Source: Apiosordaria backusii (lineage: Eukaryota > Ascomycota > Sordariomycetes > Sordariales > Lasiosphaeriaceae). From it: a stretch of 64,000 nt of DNA. A program made the position numbers and the translations under genes. Below the pieces are notes generated by a model, which was given only the letters and a program-made list of their open reading frames with translations, had not been told where the DNA came from and made no database searches. Location of the stretch: positions 2,170,001 to 2,234,000 of the forward strand of contig JAUKTV010000001.1 of assembly GCA_030549205.1 (NCBI GenBank), written 5' to 3'. Shown here piece by piece: positions 10,053 to 21,852 of the stretch. Position 1 is the first letter of the stretch. Each line of letters begins with the position of its first letter.

Positions 10053-13017
10053 CTCACCCTCCAGGACGCAGCTGGCCGACCTGCCGACCTGCTCTGTGCC
10101 ACGCTCGGCGAAGAGCGTTCGAAACAAGTCCTATCTGTTTTTAGAGCCCGTTACGGAGGACAGTCAGAGCCGGAGACCTGCCGTACACACACGATACGCA
10201 TTCCTATATAGGATTGAGGTGAGCAACGAAGATAAAGGAATTAAGAGTCAAAAGTTTAAAACTGGAACAGGAGATCCGAAGGCAGGAAGTGAAGCAGCAA
10301 AGGAAACAAACTCACTGAGACTGGACACCCGATTGGGGGGTTCCTGTAGCTGACCACCCACCATAGCATCATATCACCTGGATTTAGGGTGGCCGAGGCA
10401 TACGTAAGGTTCTTTTCCCGGCCGTATTTCGCGTCGACCTGTCTATCATGTCTTGGAAGCTTGGGTGCTGGTGTCGTGGCTGCCCTTGAGCCTTTGGGGG
10501 ACAAAACTTGGCCAAGACGTTGCATTGGAAGCAAATGCCCAGGGCCAGCGGAAACATACGATGGCCCATGCACGATAATAATCCATGATCGATTTCCCTC
10601 TTCAGAAGGACTGTGTTGATTGGTCGGACAGGCCTCCACTTGTCCCTCTAGCCTAAAGCCGGCCTTAATCCCGCGGCATCCTTCATCATTGATGCACGCA
10701 AGACAAGACTACCACCAATTTCAAAGCAGCATTTTCTAGTGATGGCACTTGCATGTGGCTTCCCTTCATTGACTTTGCGAGCCGTCCCTTCGACATGTCT
10801 CTGACCACCTTTTTACCTCAAGGCCATACATGCCTATTATCTGCAATCTTTGCAACTGCAGCAGCTTGGCAGCGATAGTCGGGCCAGACCTGAAGGTGGT
10901 TGAGGTGACACAGCCTCTGTGCCAGTACGACATGGTCGCAGGGTATGACTGGCACAGCCGTTTCATCGTTTCACAGCCAATTCTTCCAAGACGACATTCT
11001 ACCTTACATCTCATCCTCACGGTCTTGTTTCTGGCCGCCGTGAGCTGGTAAATGAATGGGGATGCGAAGCGGTGAAGCGGGATGCTGATTTCGTCTCTGA
11101 TTCCAGCTTCTGGTCTACGAACTGCTGCGGGGTAGATGCGTTGGTTCTCGTACCACCACTTCAGCCAAGTTCTGGGTCTCTTTGCTACAGTCTCTGTGAC
11201 GGCTGGATGGTCGATCTCGAGCCTCCCCATCACCGGCATCCACCCTCCTTGGGCTTCGGCACTTGCCTCAGCACCGTTTACAACATCACCTGCTTCTGAT
11301 ATGATAGCTCACCATTTCTGCTCCATGCCCGGTTGGGCATCTCCATGGACGCACAAAATAGACGCCGGGACAGCCCTAAATTACGCAGTTGGCTGCTAGC
11401 TCGCGGTTAACATAAGCATCCACGATGAAGATATGCTAGACGGACGGGCGGTTCCTTCTGGCGTCTAGGAGCCACCAACAGCATGAAGGGCGGCTGTCTG
11501 GACAGTCATTTTCCCACATTGGTGGCGCAACAAGGCTCTGGCTCAAGCTCACTGACATCCATCTCTGCCAGCCGGGTGGGTATCCGCACACCATCTTTGT
11601 GGTGGTCTTGATGGTGGTTGTCACGGTACTTACCCCGGCAACTTGGCACCAATCTGTTACGGTAATTACGGTATCGGGTTGATCAAGACCCCATGTAGCT
11701 CACCCCACCTTCGATGGCACCTTATTAGTACCCTGCAGCACTTGTCTCCGCCGCCCTCACATTGGAGCTTCCGGGGAGACTGATCTGGGAATCCCCTGAC
11801 AAGACAAGAACGCCCCCTGGTTTGGATTCCAGGACCCCTCCCGCCCCCTCCAAAGACAAAGCCCTATCGCCGCTTGAGCTCGGGGTTCGGTTCTGGGCGT
11901 TGTCCTCTCTGCCCGATCAAGCCAATGCTACTTGGTACATGCTGCCGTTTCTGCATTAATAATTTATCCAGGAATTGACCTCCCACGACTGCGTGCTGGA
12001 TGCATCCAAGACAACGTTCCATGTCTGCCCTGTCGGGGCTCCAAAGCTCGATGGATTGCCTCTCTCGGTCCCCGCGGGCCATCCCCACGTTCTCGGGGTA
12101 TCTACTCGTTCTTGAGCCAGTGCCAGCCCGTGGAGCATCCCGCTTGTACTGGGGCCTAGCGAAGGGCTCCGGTCATCAATCGAGATGATCTTGGCCGCGA
12201 GAAACACCCTCGAGGGGCCTGTTCCTGGGTTGCTGCGTGGAAGATCGCAGGCCTGGGGAAGAACGCCTCTCGAGACGAGAGATAGGCCACAGCAGCACCG
12301 ACCATCTATAGGAATGAGCCTCGTTAAAGGGTCGCCAATGTGTTCTCCGGCCGCCGTCGACAACCTCCGTCGAATGGCAGTGGCTATGTCATTCGATTTC
12401 GGTTTCGGTTTCGATTTCAAGTTGGTATGGCATGGGATGGGCGCCGTTACGTGTGCGTGTTTTTGTGAATACACAGTATAGACCGGACTGTGGGCGGGCG
12501 GGCGGCTAACTGCCCCATGATTGGGAACGCCTTGTCACTCGGTACGTACCGGGGTACTTGGAGCAACCACCCGCATACGCAGTGCACAGTATGTACAAAC
12601 ACGGCGAGGTGTGGCACTGCTTCAAAGAGTGCTTTCATTATTCACATGGGGTGCTTTCCAGCAAAAGCATTCTCGAACTGGGGAACAGTCCACCCCTGGC
12701 GCCCCCCTGGCCCCACTGACTGGGAAGCTCCGATCTTCCCGTCCTCTCTCTGAATATAGATTCCCGGCATCTCGCTCCTTGCCTGTCAGGTCAGCCTCTC
12801 TGTCTCAAGCTTCCCCCTTCTCTTCAACGCCGCACTCTGCCCCACGCCTGGGCCGCACTCAGAATTGTCTCCAAGACATTGAGTCGAGCGTATAAGGTGA
12901 GATATCTCCTCCTTGCCCTCATTGTCAGTGACTGCAACATCACGGAACGATAGACAGAACGGCCCTCACAACCCCGCCATTATCGCTGAATCACCTGTTG
13001 AATTTGGAGCTAAAATA

Positions 13018-15000
13018 ATGGAACAAGACAGATCGGAAGTCGTCGAATCCCCCTTTGTTGAGGATTTTCTCGATTGTGACAAACTGGGCTCGGACTCGGA
13101 AGACACCACCAGCACCAGCACAAGCACTCCAAGCGGTTCTCCCAGGAGGTCTTTCAAACGCCTCCGGATCGCAGTCGACATGACCAGCGCCCAGTATCTC
13201 ATGCCGAGTGCGCACCACCATCACGATAACCTGCCCGGCTCCACTGCTTGCACCAGCGGTCCTGCCTCTGTCGCTTACTCCTCGCCAGACCTTGATCCCT
13301 ACAGCGCAGTATGTGACAGCCAATCTCACTGGGTCCACCCTAAGCTAACAGAGCAAAACCAGATTTCAGGAGTTTCTTCTTTCAACTATCCAGCCGCCGC
13401 AGACTCGACACTCCTCACGCCAGTATCAGGCGCCGGCAGTCCTCCTTTGCAGCACAGAGCCACTTCAAAGCCACCGATGAGAAATTACCACTCACAAACG
13501 GCAATTCCTGGACCACAAGTACCAACCCCTCCAAATTCGTCCAAGATGTATTACAGCGGCTACGACGTCAACACCAGTAGCCAGGGGTCATCTCCCATGA
13601 CAGTCCACCCTGCGGCCACCGAGGGAGGGCATTTTGACATCTCCTACATGGCTCACTCTCCCCCAACCAGCCACCACCCATCTTCTCCCAAATCCGACGT
13701 CCCACCCCCAATCGACCCCTATCTTGGCCATTTTACCGTTTCGGGTGCCAACGATGGGGAGGTAACACACCACACATTTCAAGAATACCACGCCTTCAAT
13801 GTTGATGTTGGGCCATCGGCAGCGTATTTGGGTCAGCCGCCACACATGCACCACCGCATGCCTTCCAACGGGGGACACGCGCCCGTCTTAGCTCAGCCGA
13901 ACCCGTCTCACTTCAGACCACACACCACGCCTAGAGTTGGGGGCATCGAAGATCTCCGTGATCCCTCCGTATTGCTTGGTGGCTACCCGTCGCATGCAGC
14001 ACTGAGCCCCGGAAGAAGACCTCAACCTCGCAAGAAACCGTCGCCAGCACGAAAACCAGCTCGCACGCCCAAGACGACGCCTCAAATAGGCTCAGATGCA
14101 GGCGCGAATGGTCAACTGGATGGCGGTGATCAGGATGAGCTTACATTGCGGGACGATGCGCCGGATGATGACAAGTATCTTTTCCAGCTTCGGAAAGAGT
14201 TCATCTCAGAGAAGGGTAAGGGCATGTGGGAAGAGATGAAGGCGAAGTACTCCGAGAAGCACCAAGGCAACTGGGAGAAGGCGGCTCTCCAAATGAAGGT
14301 CTCGCGTGCCGTGGCCAAGTATGGTGTTTGGCCGAAGAGAGAGGTAAGCGGAACCAATGCATACCCTTTCACCTTGCAATTCACTAACCAGCGCTTCTAG
14401 ATCGAGCGTCTCAGGGAAGCCCACCGATACTACGAGGAGAAGAGATACCAGCTCATTCTTGCGCGCATGAAAGAGAGCGGTGGCTGCCGCGTATGGGACT
14501 GGAAACCACAACACATTGAGGCGATGCTTGTCAAGCTTGGTATGGAGGAGCCCACTATTGATGAGAAGACTGGTACAAGGCGCCGCAAGAACAAGGCGGC
14601 CCGCCGAAGAGCCACCTCGCAAAACAGCCATCACCACACAAGTGTGATGGGTGACTGGTCCAATGGACTCGGTCTCCATCATCCCGCCTTCCAGGGTCAT
14701 GCTCACCACGTTGCAGCGGCGGCGGCGGCACGACAGGCATCTTACGACATGATCAGCGACGACGCCAGCACTGCGCCCACTTTTAGCTCGGAACAAGAGA
14801 ACGACTATCTCGACCAAATCTTTAACAAATCCACCAAAGTTGAAGGCAGCATGAGCCCTGAGATTATGGAGCTCACATATGAGGATGACACCGCCTCGCA
14901 ACACTCGACAGCCCGCGAGCCGAGTCATCACCGAAGTGAGCGTGTAGCTCGGCAGGCTTGCGAGCAAATGATGCAGACACAAACAACATATGCCCAATGA
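13018..15000 (+). CDS. Nuclear regulatory-type protein with conserved Myb/SANT-like module
   Basis: Exon 1 is 13018-14343, a phase-0 GT-AG intron covers 14344-14400 (CACTAAC branch, CTTCTAG acceptor), and exon 2 is 14401-15000. The product is about 641 aa. The frame is open upstream to 12913, but without an ATG, so the ATG at 13018 (MEQDRSEVVE) is taken as the start. The first 380 residues are Ser/Pro/His/Thr-rich and probably disordered, with an early basic patch (RRSFKRLRI). Residues about 383-515 form a dense charged/aromatic helical module (KYLFQLRKEF, KGKGMWEEMKAKYSEKH, VSRAVAKYGVWPKRE, CRVWDWKPQHIEAML) followed by a lysine/arginine-rich nuclear-localisation-like run (RRRKNKAARRRA). The tail is acidic. 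The tryptophan spacing suggests a Myb/SANT-like or related DNA- or chromatin-binding fold. I cannot name the family and assign no pathway. Confidence 0.85.
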
Positions 15001-18000
15001 AAAATCCGAAACCCAACATTCCACACAAGAATGCACATATTCTGTACTTTTATTTGTTCATGATTTACATTGTTCGGACCGGCTTCACATCACACACTGG
15101 GGGTAGGAAAAGATTGAGAGACATCTAATGCTCGCGCGTACACAACCCTCAACATTTTCACATTTTCTTGTCATACCTTCTTCTGCTTTATTTTTGGTTT
15201 ACACCCATAGCCAATTCAGGGCAGCTATCATTGTCTAGTTCGGAAACGGTGGTGGGGGGGCGTTGTGTTTCGGACGGCGTCACCAATATAGGATGGATTC
15301 ACACTTGGGGGAGGCAAAGCACGCAGATATAGATACCATTGGTCTGGCAGGCTATTTGTTTTTGGATAAGAAAGGCTCCCGAGCCGTATCTAAAATACGT
15401 CACAAATTGACAGAAACTTGAATATCTCGAACTCTCGAAACTGTGCTGTTTTTTGTGCTCCCTCGTTGTAATGACCATCATCTCCTCACTTTTCCCTCCC
15501 ACCTCGGTCTTGGCAAGATCACCGAGCTGCTGCCTGTTTGTCTGCGGAGTCGCGCCAATCCGAGAGAGGGTCACAGTGGAGAGGGCTCGCGTTGCACGGG
15601 ATGGCTGTGCAACCACAAGTCGCTGCAGATTTGTCTTGCAGAAGGACAGCAGCAAAAAGATGATGGGTTTTAATGCAGTCAGACAGCACACACCCGCTTC
15701 CGCACGAGACTTGTTTAAGGATCTGACATGTGTTTGGGAATACCAATCAGAGACATTCTTCTGAATGTAGAAACCGACACTTTATTTTGGTCGAGTTTGA
15801 CTTGGTGGTTCGAGTCCCTCCTCATTTGGTGAGCCCACTGCAAACTGAACGCCGTAGGGCTGGATCGAATAAGCAGAGCGCTCAACTTACCAGCGGTTTC
15901 CATTTTGGGACATTGCTTGTAAGGTAAATGTTGAATACCACCCACTTGCAACTTGTCGCCATTTTCCTTCTTCATCCTACGGCCGAGCAAATGACCAAGC
16001 GAGTCCTCAAGTGATCCGCATTCGGTTCTCATCCCTTTTTCTTGCATTTCTCACTTGCCTTGCCATTCCCTTTCGCCGCTGACAAAACAATGTGTTCCTA
16101 GACACCATTATCAGGTACTTATCCTCCTTTACGATAGCTGATCGGGACTAAATCACCCGAGACAGGGTAAACCTGCCCTTTCTCGTGGGGCCAAGCACAA
16201 GAGCCTCATATAACGCGCTACCGTTTTTAAGCAAGTGTCAACGAACAACGTCGCGCCCCCAAGTCTGTAAACGGTCACAACGGCAACGCTATCCTCTCAA
16301 AGTCATGGGGGCCTCGTCATCTGGATATCACGTGAACAAAACATATTCTCTTTCTGGAACCCCTGTTTTATTTGCGATGATTGTTCATCTTCTCTTGACG
16401 CAGGCTCGGGAGCGGAACCCTGCGGGACTTATTACAGTACACTACATAGGCCAGCAACCGCTATCTGGGGCAGCAGACCACAGAAACTTCTCACGGTAGC
16501 GGGCAAAGCGGTGAGAGATAACATAAATATTGCCAATCTATTGGTTCCTTCTTACCTTGCACTACACTGGCAACCTCCGAGATCCATCGGGGACAGCAAA
16601 CACCAAAAAGAACACTGCTAGAAAAGCATGATCCTTAGCAGTGCAAGCAAAACAACCTGAGGCTAAACCATTCTGTATTTGGGGGCGCTTCAAAAGCGAG
16701 AGCGAAGCGTTCTCTCTCTCTTCTGCCGTCCTTCCCATAGCATGGGTTCAAAAGTGGAGAAAGCAAAACAGTGACAACGGCTCCTCTGTTCTCTTGCTGC
16801 AAGGTCCTAATGCGTGATGAAGTGGCCTGTCTTGGGGAGCAAGTCACTGGCAATTCCATCACAGAGAGATTTTACACAGCCCCCTTTCCTAACTCAATGG
16901 CAGTGAGCAATCTTTCATCAGGCCGATTTCACCCAAGCGATGCTCTCTGATGACGACCACGACACACACGGTTGACTTTCACTCTTTTAGAATCCTTGAC
17001 CATCACGCTTCCGCTGCGACGGTATTGTGGCTTCCCCTTGTCCTCATTGTGACTTTGAGGCGTCAAGATCATGAGAAGAATCCAACCTAAGGACCACCAA
17101 GCTTGACAAAAGTACTTTGCACAGCAATCAATCTGGGACGCTGGGCTCGGTTTGTACGTTGTAACGCTGCTAAAATGGGGCTGTAATGTATGTATTTCAC
17201 GTAATAACGCACTCCACAATCGCAGCGGGGCCAAGATGAAGCTATCGTTATTGGGATGTTGTGTGTGTTTTAGCGCCGGGCGGGTGGGCGGATCACCGCC
17301 GAGTTGGCGGGGACAAGTGGACATCCCAAGTGGATGGGGTCCGCGGGGGTTCGTTGTGACTAACCTGGGTTCCCCCGGTCCCGGATTACGGTCCGGATCA
17401 CGGATTTCCACACTTTCAAGTGGGTACGGCGAGAGGGGAGAGCAGGGAGGCAAGCCCGGACCTCACCTTAAAGCTAAAACAAAACCACCTTCTCCCCCAG
17501 AAAAGCACCTGCTAGCATGGATCGTGGGAAACACTGTTACATACACAGTACAAATTTTCAACACGAGATTTACGAGGGGGTGGTGGCGCTAGGATTTGAC
17601 AGAAAAAGGAAAGAGGTTCGTGGGCGCCGTCACATGTGTGTATCTTGTTTTCGGGAGGTGGGGGGAAGGCTCCGGTGGATGGTGTCTGAATGATGATGTT
17701 TATCGTCATCATCAGCGACTGTTCCGAAGAAAATCGGAATGGGTCGGTAGGTCGGTGGCTTCTTGTCTTCTGTTTGTTTATCCGTACGAGCAGATGCAAC
17801 TTCAAGACAGCAGCAAGGCGTTTCGGTAGCGCCTATCTTAGTGAAAATTCACAGCCCCCACGCGCCGCAAAGAAGGACCGAGGATAGGCGGTACTTTTGT
17901 CTGGGATCGTTGCGAGGGTGCGGCGCGGGAAGCTGGGGGAAAAAGGCCGGATCTTTTGTTGCCATTACTTTCGGTCCCGAATTAGAGATAGAGATAGGAA

Positions 18001-21000
18001 GCGATGTGTTTCCGAAACCACATGGAAGAAAAATAGATAAGACAGGATGATGTGATTGCGAGACAGATGCGGGTGCTGTGTTGCGCCAGAGAGCCAGGTG
18101 TCGAGACTCGGATCTTTCAATTCGGAAACATGGTCGGAAACAAGATAGAGATCCGAGAGCCCATGGGATTCTTCGGATAATGGGTATTTTGAGCGAGATA
18201 TTGGAAATTGTTAACTGACAAATTATCCGTATGGTGGGTATCCGAATTCCGGAGCCTGTGTCATTAGATTGTGGATTCGGGGTGAGATGAGTTGATGAGG
18301 ATGAAGGGTGTCACGTGTCAGATCCCATGATCACCACTTTCTGCACCCCACACCGAAGCTATGGGGGTGTTTGCTTCTGTTTCTATTTTTCGACGATGTC
18401 TTGGAAAATACGGGAAAACACCAAAACTATGAGACAGCCAACGGTTCTTCTGTCATTCCACGGCCGAGTAGCGGGAACAAAAAGCTTGTTAGGTGTTTGT
18501 TACACAAAAACGCGAAAACTGGGGATCGGATCACAGCGCAAACAGGTGAAGATGTAAGCCACCAACAGCGAATACCGTCCCAACGGTGTGGAATGGAATC
18601 CCGAAACGCGGGTTGTCGTCGCTGGAGGAAAGCGGGAATGCAAGAATGCGAAAGGAAACCCGATGTGAAACACGCGCGTGGAATGTGTTGGTGGAAGCAA
18701 AAGCTGTCAGTTGTGATCAGTAATTACAAACGAAATCTGGGTTGGTGAGAAAACCTGACGACAGGTCATTCTGATAAAATGTCGTGCACGATTCACAGTG
18801 CAGTAGTAGCCCGGAAGGCAGACAGTCGGGGGTAATAATTGCTGGACAGTGAAATGGTGGATAGAATCAAGGCTGGTAAAAATAGCGCATCGAAGAGTAG
18901 AAATCTGGGGTTGAGACAATGAAGATGCAGAGCCCAATTGTGTCTCGACGCTGGGCCTGTTGCTCCGTCGTCATGAAAGCATAACCTTGTTGGCTCTAGA
19001 GTTTTTGACAAAGACTCTCCATCAGTCTGTAACGTCTGTAATGTCTATTAATCTCCAGTCCAACATTTCCAGAACCCACGAAGCAGATGTTTGGAGGAAA
19101 TCCTCTGGCGAGGGGGGGTTTATACCTCTCGGAAAGTGGATCCCGTCTCTGCTGCTGCCCTTCAGGCTCAGTTGAGAACACAAGAAAGCCTGGAAAGGAA
19201 GGAGCAGTTTGGTCGGTCGCTGTCAGTAACTCTCTTGAGCGAGCACCGTCAGCCGTCCTTCAGATTCAAGGTACCTAGGTAACGGCAGTGCGCGCAGGTG
19301 GAGTGTAGCGCGGTACGACTTTGGTATCGCTGTGGCAATGGAAGAAAAGAGAGGTGACGGGAAGGCAAGAGCAAATTGGTTGATGTTAAGAAGTCTCGTG
19401 AGTGATTGCTGCAAAGCGGCAAGTGGCGGCACCTCAAGTGCCGGTCAACACTGACAGTAACTGGAAGGCGAGCGTTTCGGTGAGAGCAAGAGCAGACAGT
19501 CCCGTCACTAACTGTCAAACACAGCAGCAAGTGAGCAGTGCCACAAGAAGCAACTGACGGGACACTCGCTATTTCCTGTCACTACCCGTCATCTCAGTCC
19601 TTCCGTTGCTGTCAGCTCACTGGACGTCTCGTCCCACGCTATCAGCTCACTGGACGTCTCGTCCCGCGCTGCCCGCTTTCTTGCCCGCCTCTTAACAGGT
19701 CTCCTAAAAGCCAGGCAACAACTGCAGCAGTTTCCGTCTCTCATAACGTGAGGGCTGGCCCCACACCGATACCTTACACCTAGAATTTGATTGCCGTCCT
19801 CTGCCAACTCAACCTGCTGTCTGCTCTTGCCAACTCAGGAGCTTGCACGTACCTGCCGTGCTTACTTCGAGTCTAGCCACAAAGATTATTTGGCAACTTG
19901 ATGTCGGGGTTGTTTCAGATTGACAACTGCAAGCAGGTGACGAGCAATCAGATGCCAGCTTTGGTAGTATCATGATGCCTTTGTGGTCTTGATTGTCTGC
20001 ACAGCAGATCAGCCCCCGTGTCGCTCAATGTGTACACCTAAAACACGGAGGCAATGTGAAGCTTGATACTTTGTAGGTCTCTTCTCCACGACCAATGCCA
20101 CGCCCACAACTAATGCCAACTATCTCAAGGGCCAAGCAAGCTTCATGACATGGTTCAGTTTGTACAGCTGGCTGTGACCAGTCCGAGCCAACGGGAAATA
20201 CCGAACGTACCGCCATTATGTCGAGCCTGTTTCTGGCACCATTCCGCGCGTAAACCCACAACTGACGCGCTGATCTCGGAGCTCATTCCGTCTCCATGTA
20301 TGCGCGCTGCCGAATCATCATCTTGCTGCATGCCCGGAGTTAACTGGGAGATAACTCCTTTCGACCACCTACATACATACGCAACCCGCTGTGCCACACA
20401 CCCACAATACTGGATCGAGATGGCAGCAGGATGTCGGGTAACTCGGGTATTTCAGAGGCCAGTAGACCGATATTAGAGCATTGATAACAACGATCCTTCC
20501 TGTCTACCTCTATGCAAGGTCTAATTACTAAGGAAGCTGGGGAATCCCACACGGCCACCGAAAGGCGGACAAAAGGATTCATCCGCAAGTTGACTTTTTG
20601 AGTGTGATATGCATAGACTGGAGGGCTCGAAATCGCCCGCCGTTCTAACAAGGAATAATAGGTATGGCGTGATGGGTCTGGACTTGTGCCCGAGTATCCG
20701 CCACTCTGGTTGATGGGACAAGCCACCTGCTCCCCTTAATAATCTCGCCAGTCGATACCAGATGTATGTAGGTGATATCTTGCCAGCTTTTGATCCGTGT
20801 CCAGCCGAGGACTGGCTATCACATTCCCAACTGTTGGGGGAACATCCTACCGGCCACTCTGAGAGCCACGCGGTAGAGCTTGATAACAGCGGCTCGTTTG
20901 TCATGATCGGGTCTTTGAGATAATCACGCATCGATCTTCCCTCCCCTGCCCGCTTGCCACTCCGAGAGACCGGAATGACCGCATACACAAGAGCCTACAT

Positions 21001-21823
21001 GTGAGCTAATCGTCTACGAGTTGGAATCGACAAGTCAAAGAAGATGTGAAAACAAACAGATGATCGGCGTCGGAAGGCCGAAAACCTGGTAGATAGCAAA
21101 GAAACACTGTTACCGTCAAGTCCAGTCGAAGTTTGTTACAAGTCACTGAGACTTCAGATACATGTTGAAACCGGCGGCTATTTAATCCAATGTGAGGAAA
21201 CGGTGGTTAACGGCAGCAGGGACACTGTGTATAACGCTGTGGTGATAGAGCTCCTAAACGCTGTCTAGCTGGGCCCTCAAAATTTGCTTTATTTCCAAGA
21301 GGGTGACAGAACTCCATTTACAGGAATCATCGAAGTTGATCTATATTGTGGATGCGTCTGTGCAACACAGGGAGAGCACTCCTTCACGTTAACATCCCAG
21401 GGGCTCATCGTTAGTATCTCGCTTAACGACTGGCTATAAGGAGATTTTCAGGTCAAACCAGCCGTAAACTTTGAATCCATACAGGATCATGAAAAAGACC
21501 GATCCACGATGTGTGTTTGGTGTTGAGACTGGAGCAAGTTGTCTCACACAAGCACCTTGATGGCCTGTTTACGTAATCTATCTTAGCAAATGCCAAGTCT
21601 CAAGAGCCAAGAAAAGCGGGTCCTTCCAGAAGGACAGCAACGCCTTCCTTGACACCACACCAGCAATGGCTGACGCCAAGCCTCCAACCGCTGGAAATCG
21701 CGAACCTCGAAAGTGTCCAAAGTGGCATTATTGGTGACGACACGATCGCAAACAACACTGCGTATCTGGACACCCCCCCCCATGTGGTCTTTTGAGCTTC
21801 ATATCGTATAATGCCCTTTCGGC
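15001..21823. other. 6.8-kb intergenic region
   Basis: I see no supported gene here. The first few hundred bases are probably the 3' UTR of the upstream gene, and the last part the promoter and leader of the GH47 gene. Open frames on both strands are short and overlap each other. The only clear local structure is a 30-bp tandem duplication at 19612-19670. Confidence 0.5.
19612..19670. repeat. 30-bp tandem duplication
   Basis: The sequence beginning TCAGCTCACTGGACGTCTCG is repeated with period 30, starting at 19612 and 19642. The copies differ at one position (CCCACGCT versus CCCGCGCT). The surrounding 500 bp are rich in GTCACT/AGTGAC and GTCAGTAAC-like motifs with no obvious order. Confidence 0.85.
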
Positions 21824-21852
21824 ATGGACCACGACCATCGCGATTTGCTTAG
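21811..21852 (+). promoter_or_regulatory. Short upstream ORF overlapping the first ATG of the GH47 gene
   Basis: An ATG at 21811 opens a frame of 13 codons ending in TAG at 21850-21852. It is out of frame with, and overlaps, the first in-frame ATG of the mannosidase gene at 21824. If the mRNA leader includes it, ribosomes that finish it would more easily reinitiate at the later in-frame ATG at 21929. Confidence 0.45.

Larger units (their letters stand above)
629..13017. other. 12.4-kb gene desert
   Basis: No open frame here has recognisable homology, and frames on both strands are mostly short, without ATG starts or splice logic. Base composition looks like the flanking DNA, not AT-rich RIP-mutated DNA. 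The stretch contains simple repeats (2130-2201, 3482-3501, 4505-4523), a minisatellite (6084-6143), hairpins (7706-7740, 9388-9417) and an inverted-repeat element (9832-10052), listed separately. Possible orphan ORFs are at 3762-4223 and 5478-7092. Because it lies between the 3' end of one regulator and the 5' end of another plus-strand regulatory gene, it probably includes a long promoter and leader for the latter. That is inference. Confidence 0.6.

Noticed and set aside
11956..12474. 172-codon minus-strand frame
   Set aside because: Composition like chance frames and no domain; lies in the putative leader of the downstream gene.
12913..13017. Upstream extension of the nuclear regulator frame
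   Set aside because: The frame is open but has no ATG; the first in-frame ATG is at 13018.
15807..15817. tRNA B-box-like GGTTCGAGTCC
   Set aside because: No pairing T-stem, acceptor stem, anticodon arm or A-box can be built around it.
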